Shown here: positions 7,797 through 16,039 of the stretch, in pieces
How the letters are laid out: every line of letters begins with the position of its first letter
How positions within the stretch are numbered: position 1 is the first letter of the stretch
Assembly: GCA_900549525.1 (NCBI GenBank)
Contig: UWSJ01000019.1
Span: 1 to 26,544 of the forward strand
DNA: 26,544 nucleotides
Reading direction: 5' to 3'
Source of the DNA: an uncultured Coriobacteriaceae bacterium
GTDB taxonomy: Bacteria > Actinomycetota > Coriobacteriia > Coriobacteriales > Atopobiaceae
The notes under the pieces: model-generated
Database searches by the model: none
Seen by the model: only the letters and a program-made list of their open reading frames with translations
What the model was told of the DNA's origin: nothing
Position numbers and translations under genes: made by a program

Positions 7797-9065
7797 CTAA
7801 AAGTGGCGGCCATACCTCCCGCCCCGAGGCCCGCCAAACCCGCGCCCGCGTGCCCTCGAACCGCTAAACAGGCTGCGCGCGGGCTTGGACGTGCTGCGGT
7901 GCTCGTTGGGCACGATGCGTCCCTCGCTGTACGCGAAGCCCTCGAGGTCAAACAGCGGCACGAGCTTCTTGGTGAAGTACTCAATCTCGCGCAGCGGCGT
8001 CACCTCGTCCGGCGCCATGAAGGTGTACGCCTGTCCCGTGGCGCCCGCACGGCCCGTGCGCCCGATGCGGTGCACGTAGTCCTCCGGGTCCATCGGGACG
8101 TCGAAGTTCACCACCGCGTCGATGCCGCTCACGTCAATGCCGCGGCTCATAACGTCAGTGGCAACGAGGACTTGTACCTTGCCGTCACGGAACTTCTCGA
8201 GCGCCCGCTCGCGGGCCTTCTGCGGACGGTCGGCGTGCATCACGTCGACCTTGAGCCCGGCCTTCTTGAGCGTGGCGCACACGCCGTCGACGCGCATCTT
8301 CGTGCGGCAGAAGACCAGCACGCGCCCGAACTTCTCGCGCTTGATGAGGGTCTCGAGCAGCGAGATCTTGTCGCCCTGCGTGACGGGGCAGAGGTGCTCG
8401 TCCACGGTCGAGGCCGTCTCGCCCACGCGGGCGATCTCGATGACAACGGGGTTAGGCAGCATGGCGTCCACGGTGCCCTTGATGCTGGGCGGGATGGTTG
8501 CCGAGAAGAGCAGCGTCTGGCGCTCGCCTGGGCAGGCGGCCACGATGCGGCGGACGCTCGGCCAGAAGCCCATGTCGAGCATGCGGTCGGCCTCGTCCAG
8601 CACGAGCACCTGCACCTGCGAGAGGTTCACGTGGTTGTGCTCCATGAGGTCGATGAGGCGGCCGGGAGTGGCCACGAGCAGGTCACAGCCGCGCTCGAGC
8701 GCCTTGGTCTGACGGTCGAACTTGGCTCCGCCCATGACGACGACGGTGGACTGGCCGGTCTGGGCGCAGACCTCCTTCGTGACGTCCTCGATCTGGCTCG
8801 CGAGCTCGCGCGTGGGCGTGATGACAAGCGCGAGCGGCTTCTTGGCCGCGGCCGTCTTGCCAGCCTCCGCGATGCGCTGCAGCGTAGGCAGGGTGAAGGC
8901 GCAGGTCTTGCCCGTGCCCGTCTGGGCGCTCGCAAGGACGTCGCGCCCCTCGAGTACTGCCGGGATGGCCCTGGCCTGGACGGGGGTTGGCTGGGTGAAG
9001 CCGAGGGCGTCGACCCCGGCGAGGATCTGCTCGTTAAGCCCGAGCTCGGCAAATGAAGTAGTCAT
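7797..9065 (-). CDS. DEAD-box ATP-dependent RNA helicase (RhlE/DeaD type)
   Basis: A 422-residue superfamily 2 RNA helicase that remodels RNA structure using ATP. In order: Q motif (GFTQPTPVQ, about 22-30), motif I AQTGTGKT (47-54), PTRELA (84-89), TPGR (133-136), DEAD (157-160), SAT (188-190), VATDVMSRGID and motif VI HRIGRTGRAG. The tail from about 400 is rich in Arg and Gly (SGSRARGRGFGG), as in RhlE-like proteins, and likely adds RNA affinity. The ATG at 9065 matches the family start. No strong SD precedes it; a minus-strand TATAAC at 9098-9093 gives a predicted leader of about 20 nt. It stands alone, converging with tktB. Confidence 0.94.
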   Translation of the reverse strand: MTTSFAELGLNEQILAGVDALGFTQPTPVQARAIPAVLEGRDVLASAQTGTGKTCAFTLPTLQRIAEAGKTAAAKKPLALVITPTRELASQIEDVTKEVCAQTGQSTVVVMGGAKFDRQTKALERGCDLLVATPGRLIDLMEHNHVNLSQVQVLVLDEADRMLDMGFWPSVRRIVAACPGERQTLLFSATIPPSIKGTVDAMLPNPVVIEIARVGETASTVDEHLCPVTQGDKISLLETLIKREKFGRVLVFCRTKMRVDGVCATLKKAGLKVDVMHADRPQKARERALEKFRDGKVQVLVATDVMSRGIDVSGIDAVVNFDVPMDPEDYVHRIGRTGRAGATGQAYTFMAPDEVTPLREIEYFTKKLVPLFDLEGFAYSEGRIVPNEHRSTSKPARSLFSGSRARGRGFGGPRGGRYGRHF

Positions 9066-9159
9066 AGCTGCAAGTATGGCGCATACGCTCGGGTTATACA
9101 ACGCACGGGAGCTCCGTCGCGTCGGGTCTCCTCGGCACGAGGGGGCCCGACATGAAAGG

Positions 9160-9187
9160 AGCCGCCCCGGGGGAGGCCGGGGCGGCT
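9160..9187 (-). terminator. metQ: Terminator hairpin after metQ
   Basis: Perfect 11-bp arms AGCCGCCCCGG (9160-9170) and CCGGGGCGGCT (9177-9187) around a 6-nt loop, 60 nt past the metQ stop. On the minus strand the stem is followed by CCTTTC, a short weak U-tract. It also separates metQ from the helicase promoter. Confidence 0.7.
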
Positions 9188-9247
9188 CTGCGCAAAGCCG
9201 TATGGTTTGGGAGCGCGTGCCTTACGGGCGCCCCTTACGCACGCGTC

Positions 9248-10120
9248 TTAGAACACCGGGATAACAGAACCCTTGTACTGGTCCTCGATGAACTTCTTGG
9301 CGGTGTCGGACGTGAGCGCCTTGATGAGGGCCGCGGCCTTCTCGTTGCTCTCGTCACCGTTGCGGACGGCCACGATGTTGGCGTAGGTCTTGGCGGCCTC
9401 GGAGTTTGCGTCCTCGGAGGCGAGCGTGGCGGTGGTGTCGAGGCCCGCGGAGAGCGCGTAGTTGCCGTTGATCACGCCAAAGTCGGAGTCCTGCAGGGTA
9501 CGGGGCACGGACGCGGCCTCAACCTCGACGAGCTCGACCTTGTGCGGGTTCTCGGCGATGTCGTTCTTGGTGGCCTCGAGACCGGCGCCGTCCTTGAGCT
9601 TGAGCACGCCAGCCTTCTCGAGCAGCAGCAGCGCGCGGGCCTCGTTGGTGGCGTCGCTCGGGACGGCGATCTTGGCGCCGTCGGGCACGTTGTTGATGTC
9701 GGAGCTCTTGCCGGCGTAGAGGCCCATCGGCTCGAAGTGAATGGCGCCCGCGCTCACGAGGTCGGTGCCGTTCTCCTGGTTGTAGTTGTCGAGGTAGGGC
9801 TTGTGCTGGAAGTAGTTGGCGTCCAGGTCGCCCTCGGACAGGGCCACGTTGGGCTGCACGTAGTCGTTGTACTCGACGACCTTGAGCTCGTAGCCGGCGG
9901 CCTTGATCTCGTCCTCGACGGCCTTGAGGATTTCGGCGTGGGGGCTCGGGGAGGCGCCGACGGTGATGGTGCCGCCGACCGTGGAGGCGGAGCCGGAGGC
10001 AGCCGTTGTCGTGGCGGCGTTGCCCGAGCCGGAGCCGCCACCGCAGGCGGTAAGGGCGAGCGAGCCGAGGACGGCCGCGCCGCCGAAGAGGAACGAGCGG
10101 CGAGAGATGCTGGTGGTCAT
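9248..10120 (-). CDS. metQ: Methionine ABC transporter substrate-binding lipoprotein
   Basis: A 290-residue NlpA/MetQ-family lipoprotein that captures methionine outside the membrane. The N-terminus has twin arginines (SRRSFLFG, residues 6-13), a hydrophobic stretch and a lipobox LTAC with C26 as the lipidated cysteine. A Ser/Gly/Thr linker follows. The mature part shows TITVGASPSPHAEIL, VALSEGDLDANYFQHKPYL and AIHFEPMGLYAGK, all diagnostic of MetQ. The twin arginines suggest Tat export, unusual for this family but common in Actinobacteria. The ATG at 10120 follows AAAGGA. It is the last gene of metN-metI-metQ, with a 123-nt gap after metI. Confidence 0.95.
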   Translation of the reverse strand: MTTSISRRSFLFGGAAVLGSLALTACGGGSGSGNAATTTAASGSASTVGGTITVGASPSPHAEILKAVEDEIKAAGYELKVVEYNDYVQPNVALSEGDLDANYFQHKPYLDNYNQENGTDLVSAGAIHFEPMGLYAGKSSDINNVPDGAKIAVPSDATNEARALLLLEKAGVLKLKDGAGLEATKNDIAENPHKVELVEVEAASVPRTLQDSDFGVINGNYALSAGLDTTATLASEDANSEAAKTYANIVAVRNGDESNEKAAALIKALTSDTAKKFIEDQYKGSVIPVF

Positions 10121-10243
10121 GGCAGTTCCTTTCTACAGGCGTCCAGGGGAGGGCCCCGGGCGCTTGGCTAGATGACGTGGCTTGGTTGATGACGGGTGGA
10201 CAAAGGCATGCGCGCGCCGTCTAACGATACGTGCCGCAGACGA

Positions 10244-10921
10244 CTAGCTGCGCATTCGCTTGTCGCAGATGCGGACGAGCAGGTTGCAGAGGCTCTGGAT
10301 GACCTGCACCATCACGATGAGGATGACGATGGTGGCGAGCATCACGTCGTCCTGGTAGCGCTGGTAGCCATAGCGGATGGCGATATCGCCCAGGCCGCCC
10401 GCGCCCACCGTGCCGGCCATCGCGGTGTATCCCAGGATGGTGATGATGACGATGGGCAGGCCGCGCAGCAGGCTGGGAAGGCCCTCGCGGAGGTACACCT
10501 TGGTGATGATCTCCCAGGTGGAGGCACCCATGGACTCGGCTGCCTCGATGAGCCCGCGGTCGACCTCGGCCTCGCTCGACTCCACCATGCGGGCCACGTA
10601 GGGCCCGGCGCTCATGATGAGCGGGAACACCGCGGCGGGAACGCCCAGCGTGGTGCCCACGACGAGGCGCGTGGTGGGGATGAGGAACACGAGCAGGATG
10701 ATGAACGGCAGCGAGCGGGCCATGTTCACGATCCAGCCAAGGATGGCGTAGGCGACGCGGTTGGGGCGCAGGCCCGTGGGCGAGAGCACCGTGAGCAGCG
10801 TGCCCACCACGATACCGATGACGTAGGCGCCGATGGTGGAGGCCAGCACCATGACGGTGGTGTCGATGGTGCCCTGCACGAGCAGCTCACTGTACTTGTC
10901 GAGGAAGGCGGAGATACCCAT
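10244..10921 (-). CDS. metI: Methionine ABC transporter permease
   Basis: A 225-residue integral membrane permease with about five transmembrane helices. It has the EAA coupling motif (EAAESMGASTWEIITKV) that docks on the MetN ATPase, and the conserved end LGYTAMAGTVGAGGLGDIAIRYGYQRY. The ATG at 10921 begins 1 nt after the metN stop and has GGAGG inside the metN end, so the two are translationally coupled. The frame is open further upstream but runs through metN sequence. Confidence 0.95.
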   Translation of the reverse strand: MGISAFLDKYSELLVQGTIDTTVMVLASTIGAYVIGIVVGTLLTVLSPTGLRPNRVAYAILGWIVNMARSLPFIILLVFLIPTTRLVVGTTLGVPAAVFPLIMSAGPYVARMVESSEAEVDRGLIEAAESMGASTWEIITKVYLREGLPSLLRGLPIVIITILGYTAMAGTVGAGGLGDIAIRYGYQRYQDDVMLATIVILIVMVQVIQSLCNLLVRICDKRMRS

Positions 10922-10922
10922 G

Positions 10923-11717
<795 letters not shown>

Positions 11718-11727
11718 GGTGCCGCTG

Positions 11728-11733
11728 AGTATA
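11728..11733 (-). promoter_or_regulatory. metN: Putative -10 element of metNIQ
   Basis: TATACT on the minus strand. The predicted start of transcription falls about 4 nt before the metN ATG, so the mRNA would be nearly leaderless. A weak -35 candidate (TTCAGC or TCAGCT) lies 17-18 nt upstream. Confidence 0.45.
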
Positions 11734-11792
11734 GCAGCCGCTTGCATGCCAGCTGAAAGAAAAACCCTACAAACCTAGGTGGAATTAACGAT

Positions 11793-11823
11793 GGCGTGCC
11801 ATAGGTTTCAGCTATGACACGCC
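11793..11823. promoter_or_regulatory. 12-bp inverted repeat upstream of metN, candidate operator
   Basis: GGCGTGCCATAG (11793-11804) and CTATGACACGCC (11812-11823) pair with one mismatch around a 7-nt loop. It lies about 60 bp upstream of the metN -10 and about 50 bp past the end of the convergent-side nitroreductase gene. No T-run flanks it on either strand, so a protein-binding site is more likely than a terminator. No known SAM riboswitch motif is present here. Confidence 0.5.
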
Positions 11824-11875
11824 GTCACGAAGTATGTCTGAGGGCACTGCGCCCGCTATCTGGGCCGTGCGACGG

Positions 11876-12400
11876 CTACCGCACGTACGTGACGCGCCCG
11901 GCCTTGCGGGCGGCGCCGGGCTTCTCGCCACCCTCTGCCGCGTAGCCCAGCAGGCAGTGGCCCACGCCGCGCCAGTCGCCCTCGACGCCCCACTTCGCGA
12001 GCAGTGCCTTGCCCTCGGCGGTCTCGAACTCCTCGTGAGCGCGGTGGATCCAGCACGACGCTACGCCCAGCGAGTGCGCGGCCACCATGAGGTTGCCCAT
12101 CACGAGCGCTCCGTCCTCCACGCAGGTGGGACGGGTCGCGTCGGCCAGCACCACAACGACGGTCGGGGCACCGTAGAACGGGTCGCCCGAGCTGCCCATG
12201 ATTTGCGCGTTCATGCGGCTGAGCGTAGCGATCGTCTCGGGGTCCTGCACCAGGATGAGGTGCGTGGCCTGCTGCCCCATGCCGCTTGCGGCCCAGAGTC
12301 CCGCTTCGACGATCTCCTCGAGTTTCTCGGGCTCCACCTGCCTGCCGTCGTACTTCCTGCAGCTGCGACGCTCTTCGAGCGACTTCACGACGTCGTTCAT
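11876..12400 (-). CDS. Nitroreductase family protein
   Basis: A 174-residue FMN-dependent NAD(P)H oxidoreductase of the nitroreductase fold. The N-terminal LEERRSCRKYDGRQV carries the family's phosphate-contacting RRSxRxY motif, and HSLGVASCWIHRA and GHCLLGYA are typical later elements. Length fits the smaller members of the family. The substrate is unknown. The ATG at 12400 has AAAGGAG just upstream. It is divergent from metA (199-nt gap) and points the same way as metNIQ. Any tie to methionine metabolism rests on position alone. Confidence 0.87.
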   Translation of the reverse strand: MNDVVKSLEERRSCRKYDGRQVEPEKLEEIVEAGLWAASGMGQQATHLILVQDPETIATLSRMNAQIMGSSGDPFYGAPTVVVVLADATRPTCVEDGALVMGNLMVAAHSLGVASCWIHRAHEEFETAEGKALLAKWGVEGDWRGVGHCLLGYAAEGGEKPGAARKAGRVTYVR

Positions 12401-12599
12401 TGGCGCTCCTTTCGACGTGATTGCTGAGGCCATTATCCGTCCGTTGGTTGCGTTCGAGTCCCGGATGGCTGGTCGCACCCGCCCACGCGCTGCGGTACCA
12501 TCTTGCACCGTCACACGCTGCCGGCGGCAGACCGTCCGGCGTCATGGCTGCGCTCGGGGTTCCATTTGCCCCGCCCTCGGCCCAGAAAGGTTTCTCGCA

Positions 12600-13583
12600 A
12601 TGCCCATCAACATCCCCGACGGTCTTCCCGCAAAGCAGATCCTCCAGCAGGAGCGCATCTACGCGCTCGAGGAGGACGTGGCCAAGAACCAGCAGATTCG
12701 CCCGCTCAACGTGTGCCTGCTCAACCTCATGCCCACCAAGATCGAGACCGAGACGCAGATCCTGCGCCTCATCTCCAAGAGCCCGCTGCAGGTCAGCGTC
12801 GACTTCATGCGCGTCTCGTCCCATGAGGCCACGCACGTCTCGGCCGGCCACCTCGTGAAGTTCTACGACACGTTCGAGACGCTGAGAGGCAACTACTACG
12901 ACGGCCTCATCATCACGGGTGCGCCGGTGGAGCAGATGCCGTTCGAGGACGTGGACTACTGGGACGAACTGTGCCAGATCATGGACTGGGCCAAGACCAA
13001 CGTGCTTTCCACGATGTTTCTGTGCTGGGGCGCCTTCGCGGGCCTCTACCACCTGCACGGCATTCGCAAGCGCCTGCTGGGCAACAAGCTGTTTGGCGTC
13101 TTCCCGCAGCGTCTGTGCGACGAGTTCAACTTCCTCACCAACGGCTTCGACGAGGTACACAACATGCCTCACAGCCGCCATGCCGCGCCCGACGCCAATC
13201 AGGTCGACGCCGACCCCACGCTGCAGGTGCTCTCGCGCGGGTTCGAGACGGGTCCGGCGCTCATCGCTACCCACGACTTCCGCGAGGTCTACGTGCTGGG
13301 GCACTTCGAGTATGGCCGCGACACGCTTGCGCAGGAGTACTGGCGCGACTTCCACGCGGGACTTCCCATCCAGCTGCCGGTGAACTACTTCCCGGATGAC
13401 AACCCCGAGAAGCAGCCCATCTTCACCTGGCGTGCGCACGCCAACCTGCTGTATCGCAACTGGCTCAACTACCTGTACCAGACCTCGGACTACGTGCGCG
13501 AGAACATCCCCCAGATCATCGACGAGCTGCGCGAGGACGCCGCCAGCCTGCTCAACGAGGACGGCGCGCCGAGCAAGTTCTAG
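12600..13583 (+). CDS. metA: Homoserine O-acyltransferase (predicted acetyl-CoA type)
   Basis: First committed enzyme of methionine synthesis; it acylates the homoserine hydroxyl. The product is 327 residues. The nucleophile C142 (LCWGAF), H235 and E237 (GHFEY) form the catalytic set at exactly the family's reference numbers. Residue 111 is Glu (ITGAPVE). In MetA, Glu111 is associated with acetyl-CoA use and Gly111 with succinyl-CoA, so O-acetylhomoserine is the predicted product. The ATG at 12600 follows AAAGG; the start MPINIPDGLPA is canonical. The 199-nt region upstream is GC-rich with no clear promoter or SAM riboswitch. Stop TAG overlaps a GTG of a small downstream ORF. Confidence 0.95.
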   Translation: MPINIPDGLPAKQILQQERIYALEEDVAKNQQIRPLNVCLLNLMPTKIETETQILRLISKSPLQVSVDFMRVSSHEATHVSAGHLVKFYDTFETLRGNYYDGLIITGAPVEQMPFEDVDYWDELCQIMDWAKTNVLSTMFLCWGAFAGLYHLHGIRKRLLGNKLFGVFPQRLCDEFNFLTNGFDEVHNMPHSRHAAPDANQVDADPTLQVLSRGFETGPALIATHDFREVYVLGHFEYGRDTLAQEYWRDFHAGLPIQLPVNYFPDDNPEKQPIFTWRAHANLLYRNWLNYLYQTSDYVRENIPQIIDELREDAASLLNEDGAPSKF

Positions 13584-13723
13584 TGCGCGGGCGTGCGGCG
13601 TGGGTGCGCGTCTCGACCGGCGTCGCTGTCGCGTGCGGGCTGCCGCAGTTCGTCCCTTTCGTCGGGATCGCTGTGCTTGTCGTGCTGCTCGTTAAGGGGT
13701 GGCGCCGAAAGGCCACAGCGTGA
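13583..13723 (+). CDS. Small putative membrane protein, 46 residues, coupled to metA
   Basis: GTG at 13583 overlaps the metA stop (TAGTG). The 46-residue reading has one hydrophobic stretch (about 10-36) followed by KGWRRKATA, a positive-inside end. About 83% of its codons end in G or C, like neighbouring genes. A hairpin follows 12 nt after the stop. There is no SD other than metA coding sequence, so translation would depend on coupling. I recognise no family; it may be a chance reading frame. Confidence 0.4.
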   Translation: MRGRAAWVRVSTGVAVACGLPQFVPFVGIAVLVVLLVKGWRRKATA

Positions 13724-13735
13724 GCCCGACGAGGC

Positions 13736-13764
13736 AGCTGAACCCACTCGGTTCGGGTTCAGCT
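13736..13764. terminator. Hairpin between metA and the HTH gene
   Basis: Perfect 10-bp arms AGCTGAACCC (13736-13745) and GGGTTCAGCT (13755-13764) with a 9-nt loop. It sits between convergent transcription units, so it may serve both. Neither side has a good T-run, which lowers confidence in intrinsic termination. Confidence 0.5.
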
Positions 13765-13781
13765 CCTGGGTGCCCGGTCCG

Positions 13782-14003
13782 TTAGCCCGGGTCTTGGTCG
13801 TCGGGTACGTATTCGAAGAGGTCGCCCGGCTGGCAGTCAAGAAACTTGCAGAGCCTCTCCAACGTGGAGAATCGAATGGCCTTGATGGCCCCGTTCTTGA
13901 TATGTGACATGTTGACACGAGAAATTCCGACGCCATCGGCCATCTCCTGCACTGTATAGCCTTGCCTTTGCGCAATGTCATCAAGGTGGAGGATTATCGG
14001 CAT
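13782..14003 (-). CDS. Small Cro/C1-type HTH regulator (YozG-like)
   Basis: A 73-residue protein made almost entirely of a Cro/C1 helix-turn-helix: LDDIAQRQGYTVQEMADGVGI, then SRVNMSHIKNGAIKAI and TLERLCKFLDCQPGDLFEYVPDD. This compact form with the CQPGDLFEY end is typical of YozG-like regulators. They are often encoded next to a DUF2975 membrane protein, as here (33-nt gap, same strand). ATG at 14003 was preferred; a TTG at 14018 is possible and neither has a strong SD. The partner membrane protein may modulate it. Its targets are unknown. Confidence 0.85.
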   Translation of the reverse strand: MPIILHLDDIAQRQGYTVQEMADGVGISRVNMSHIKNGAIKAIRFSTLERLCKFLDCQPGDLFEYVPDDQDPG

Positions 14004-14036
14004 GGCCACGCAGTTCAATCGGCTCGAAACAAAGGG

Positions 14037-14660
14037 TTACAGAGTCTCGTCATGTTCTTTCTGCAGGTGATAACCATACTCCATAGCAATTGATATGAGC
14101 AACAAGAATCCTGGAAGCAAAACGGAACCAAGGGGGATGCTGACAGTTTGGCGGATGACTATGAAATTAGTGTTATCAGCAAGGGCCTGCCACGTCTCTG
14201 GAGCTGGAAATCCCGAGTAGCCCATTGTGATCCCCCCAATGGAAGGCGGGATCCCATAGCAAAGCCAAGAAGCTGCGAGTGAGAACAGCATCCCGAAAAA
14301 GGTCAGGACAATGAGAAGGATCGATACCCGCCTTATGCGTAGAGGAGCATTGAGCGAGAACGGAGTTCCACCGTTGATCGTCTCCCAAAAAACCGATCTT
14401 GTCTGCGACAGAACCAAATACCAGACGAATGATTCGATGGAATATTGTAAGAAATGAACGCAGTTGAACGGGCTTATTTCGCCGAGAGCGGCTTGAATGA
14501 TGGTGTAGACAAGGGCTCCGAGCGAAGCTCCGGTCATGAGGCCTAATAGCGCCATCAGCATCTTGGTAATTCTAAGGGCTGCGGGCGTAAGGGACGCTCG
14601 ATCGCAGGGGTTGTTGTCTTTGGCCTGGCTGCGTAGGTTGGAGCTGACTCTTACGCCCAT
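14037..14660 (-). CDS. DUF2975-like membrane protein
   Basis: A 207-residue protein with about four transmembrane segments. Between the second and third lies GGTPFSLNAPLRIRRVSILLI, matching the conserved loop of DUF2975 proteins (G-x-PF then R-x-RR). It ends in a charged tail (LQKEHDETL). DUF2975 proteins are of unknown function and are commonly paired with a YozG-type HTH, which follows here. The region's lower GC and A/T-ending codons differ from the flanking core genes and suggest acquisition. ATG at 14660 was chosen; GTG at 14669 is 9 nt upstream. Confidence 0.75.
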   Translation of the reverse strand: MGVRVSSNLRSQAKDNNPCDRASLTPAALRITKMLMALLGLMTGASLGALVYTIIQAALGEISPFNCVHFLQYSIESFVWYLVLSQTRSVFWETINGGTPFSLNAPLRIRRVSILLIVLTFFGMLFSLAASWLCYGIPPSIGGITMGYSGFPAPETWQALADNTNFIVIRQTVSIPLGSVLLPGFLLLISIAMEYGYHLQKEHDETL

Positions 14661-14708
14661 TATGCTCACTTCCGCTCAATTAAGAATAACGGATAATGAT
14701 AGAAACAA

Positions 14709-15323
14709 TTAATCACCTGTTACGGTAAAGAAATGGCTTCCGTTAACGGTGACATCAACTTGAGCATTAACCGTATAGACAACCCCGACACCACTATAGC
14801 TTGCGGCAGGAGCATACGTAAATGTCCTCGTGTTGTTTACGGTTTTCCTGAGTGTTCTCTCGTAAATCTTCCCGAATCCATCACTGCCAACAACGCCAAA
14901 TGAAGTGCAGGTAACTGACGCTACCATTTTCTGAGGGGTGGCTCCGTTGACGGTCTTTACCGTCATATTCATGCCCCATGTATAGTTGAGTGAGCCATTG
15001 TGATAAACAGTACCGTTGGCTGTGACTCTCGTACCACCACCGTTGTTCGCCCAGCTAAATGATTTGCTAGCTCTAGTTGGCTGCTCGTTTGCGGGCATAG
15101 CGTAAGTTCTTATGAACTCTGCATCTTCTGGGCTCATGGGTTCATAAAGGTCATATCTATTACATATATCATTTATTCTTTTCGAGATGTCCTTTTGGGT
15201 CATCTCGAAACTCTGGATAGTGAGTAGCTCGCTGGTCGATGTGGGTGCAGCGAAGGATAGCGTTGGGCAGGTCAGAAGCGATGCTGCAAGGCAACCGATT
15301 AGAAAGCGCTTGGGCATTTTCAT
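14709..15323 (-). CDS. Secreted protein of unknown function
   Basis: A 204-residue protein with a Sec signal peptide (KRFLIGCLAASLLTCPTLSFA, cleavage near residue 25). The mature part starts with a Thr/Ser-rich segment and a helical region. It continues with beta-rich sequence (SFSWANNGGGTRVTANGTVY, TWGMNMTVKTVNG, FTYAPAASYSG, VDVTVNGSHFFTVTG), and two cysteines are present. I do not recognise a family; the beta-rich C-terminal half could be a small adhesive or binding domain. The gene lies 48 nt upstream of the DUF2975 gene on the same strand and may share its transcript. Low GC like its neighbours. A palindrome, ATGGGATCCCAT (15364-15375), lies near its predicted -35. Confidence 0.7.
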   Translation of the reverse strand: MKMPKRFLIGCLAASLLTCPTLSFAAPTSTSELLTIQSFEMTQKDISKRINDICNRYDLYEPMSPEDAEFIRTYAMPANEQPTRASKSFSWANNGGGTRVTANGTVYHNGSLNYTWGMNMTVKTVNGATPQKMVASVTCTSFGVVGSDGFGKIYERTLRKTVNNTRTFTYAPAASYSGVGVVYTVNAQVDVTVNGSHFFTVTGD

Positions 15324-15363
15324 GATTACCCATTCTCTTGCGGCTTATAAAGCATCGGAGATT

Positions 15364-15375
15364 ATGGGATCCCAT
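15364..15375. promoter_or_regulatory. 12-bp perfect palindrome near the secreted-protein promoter
   Basis: ATGGGATCCCAT lies about 20 bp upstream of a minus-strand TTATAA (15350-15345) that could be the -10 of the secreted-protein gene. It would overlap the -35 region and could be an operator, perhaps for the HTH protein of the same group. This is inference from position. Confidence 0.3.
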
Positions 15376-15391
15376 GAGCACAGTACACTCT

Positions 15392-15434
15392 GCTCACCCT
15401 ATGTGTATCGAAGAACGATACACATAGGGTGAGC
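15392..15434. repeat. 19-bp perfect inverted repeat with 5-nt loop
   Basis: Left arm GCTCACCCTATGTGTATCG (15392-15410), loop AAGAA, right arm 15416-15434 exactly complementary. No T-run flanks either side, so it is not a standard terminator. It may be an operator, an RNA hairpin or a recombination/insertion scar at the edge of the low-GC module. Confidence 0.85.
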
Positions 15435-16039
15435 GGTCGGTATTTAGGCGCGAGTGGCGGTCGCGGATAGGATCTTTGACTCACGCGTTCGAAAGCTGTG
15501 GCATGAAAAACGACAGGAGACCGAAGCTGGACCTGGAGACCTTGCTCGTCCAAGAAATCGTTCGCACCAGCGCGCTACATTGACGAGTATTCCCGTCAAG
15601 CTGTTGGTGCGCAGCCGGGCGATTGTAGAACGAATGCGCTCGTTTGCCTCATACAAGCGCTCTCAAGATGTAGGCCGGGGCTTGAGCAGGATGGTGGATC
15701 TGTCGCGTAAGGCGTGACCAAGGCCATCGCCAAGAGTGCCATCGAAGTTGGGGGCGCCGAGCGCGCCGGTCTAGCGCATCCTGCGTTCGTACATGCGCCC
15801 TCTCTTCGAGTTGGTTCCGAAGCGAAGGGTTCGCGGGAGGTCTCGTCGCATTATGAGCGGCTGGTGGCAAGGTGGCGCCGTGAGGGTGCCGATCAAAGTA
15901 GCATTCCTGGACATTTGCCCACCACCTTCCGAGAGCAAATGTGCGGAAATGTTACTTTGACGCATGGCTCGGCTTCTGCAGCGGCTGCATGCGGCTTCCG
16001 CAGCAGCTGCGCGGGTCGCTCACGACGCCGCCCCCGGTG
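15435..16039. other. Gene-poor stretch with degenerate repeats
   Basis: About 600 bp without a gene I can support. Short open frames exist on both strands, but none has an SD, conserved sequence or consistent codon bias, and several are interrupted by stops. The stretch holds a long imperfect inverted repeat (15893-15960) and a near-tandem 19-nt repeat (15970-15988 and 15992-16010, two differences). It may contain mobile-element remnants too decayed to name. Confidence 0.5.
15893..15960. repeat. 26-bp imperfect inverted repeat
   Basis: Arms at 15893-15918 and 15935-15960 match at 22 of 26 positions around a 16-nt loop. The outer 8 bp (TCAAAGTA / TACTTTGA) and inner 8 bp (ACATTTGC / GCAAATGT) are perfect. 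The pattern of repeated ACATTT blocks recalls ends of some IS families, but no transposase gene is recognisable. Confidence 0.75.

Noticed and set aside
11718..11875. SAM riboswitch before metN
   Set aside because: Conserved SAM-I and SAM-IV core motifs are not found on the minus strand, and the predicted leader is only a few nucleotides.
12401..12599. SAM riboswitch before metA
   Set aside because: The leader is GC-rich with no SAM riboswitch core motif that I can recognise.
11856..13439. Long minus-strand open frame across the nitroreductase and metA
   Set aside because: Composition is that of antisense of high-GC genes, and it crosses two well-supported genes.
15454..15717. Open frame of 87 codons in the gene-poor stretch
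   Set aside because: No SD, no recognisable domain, and equally long frames exist on the other strand; not distinguishable from chance.
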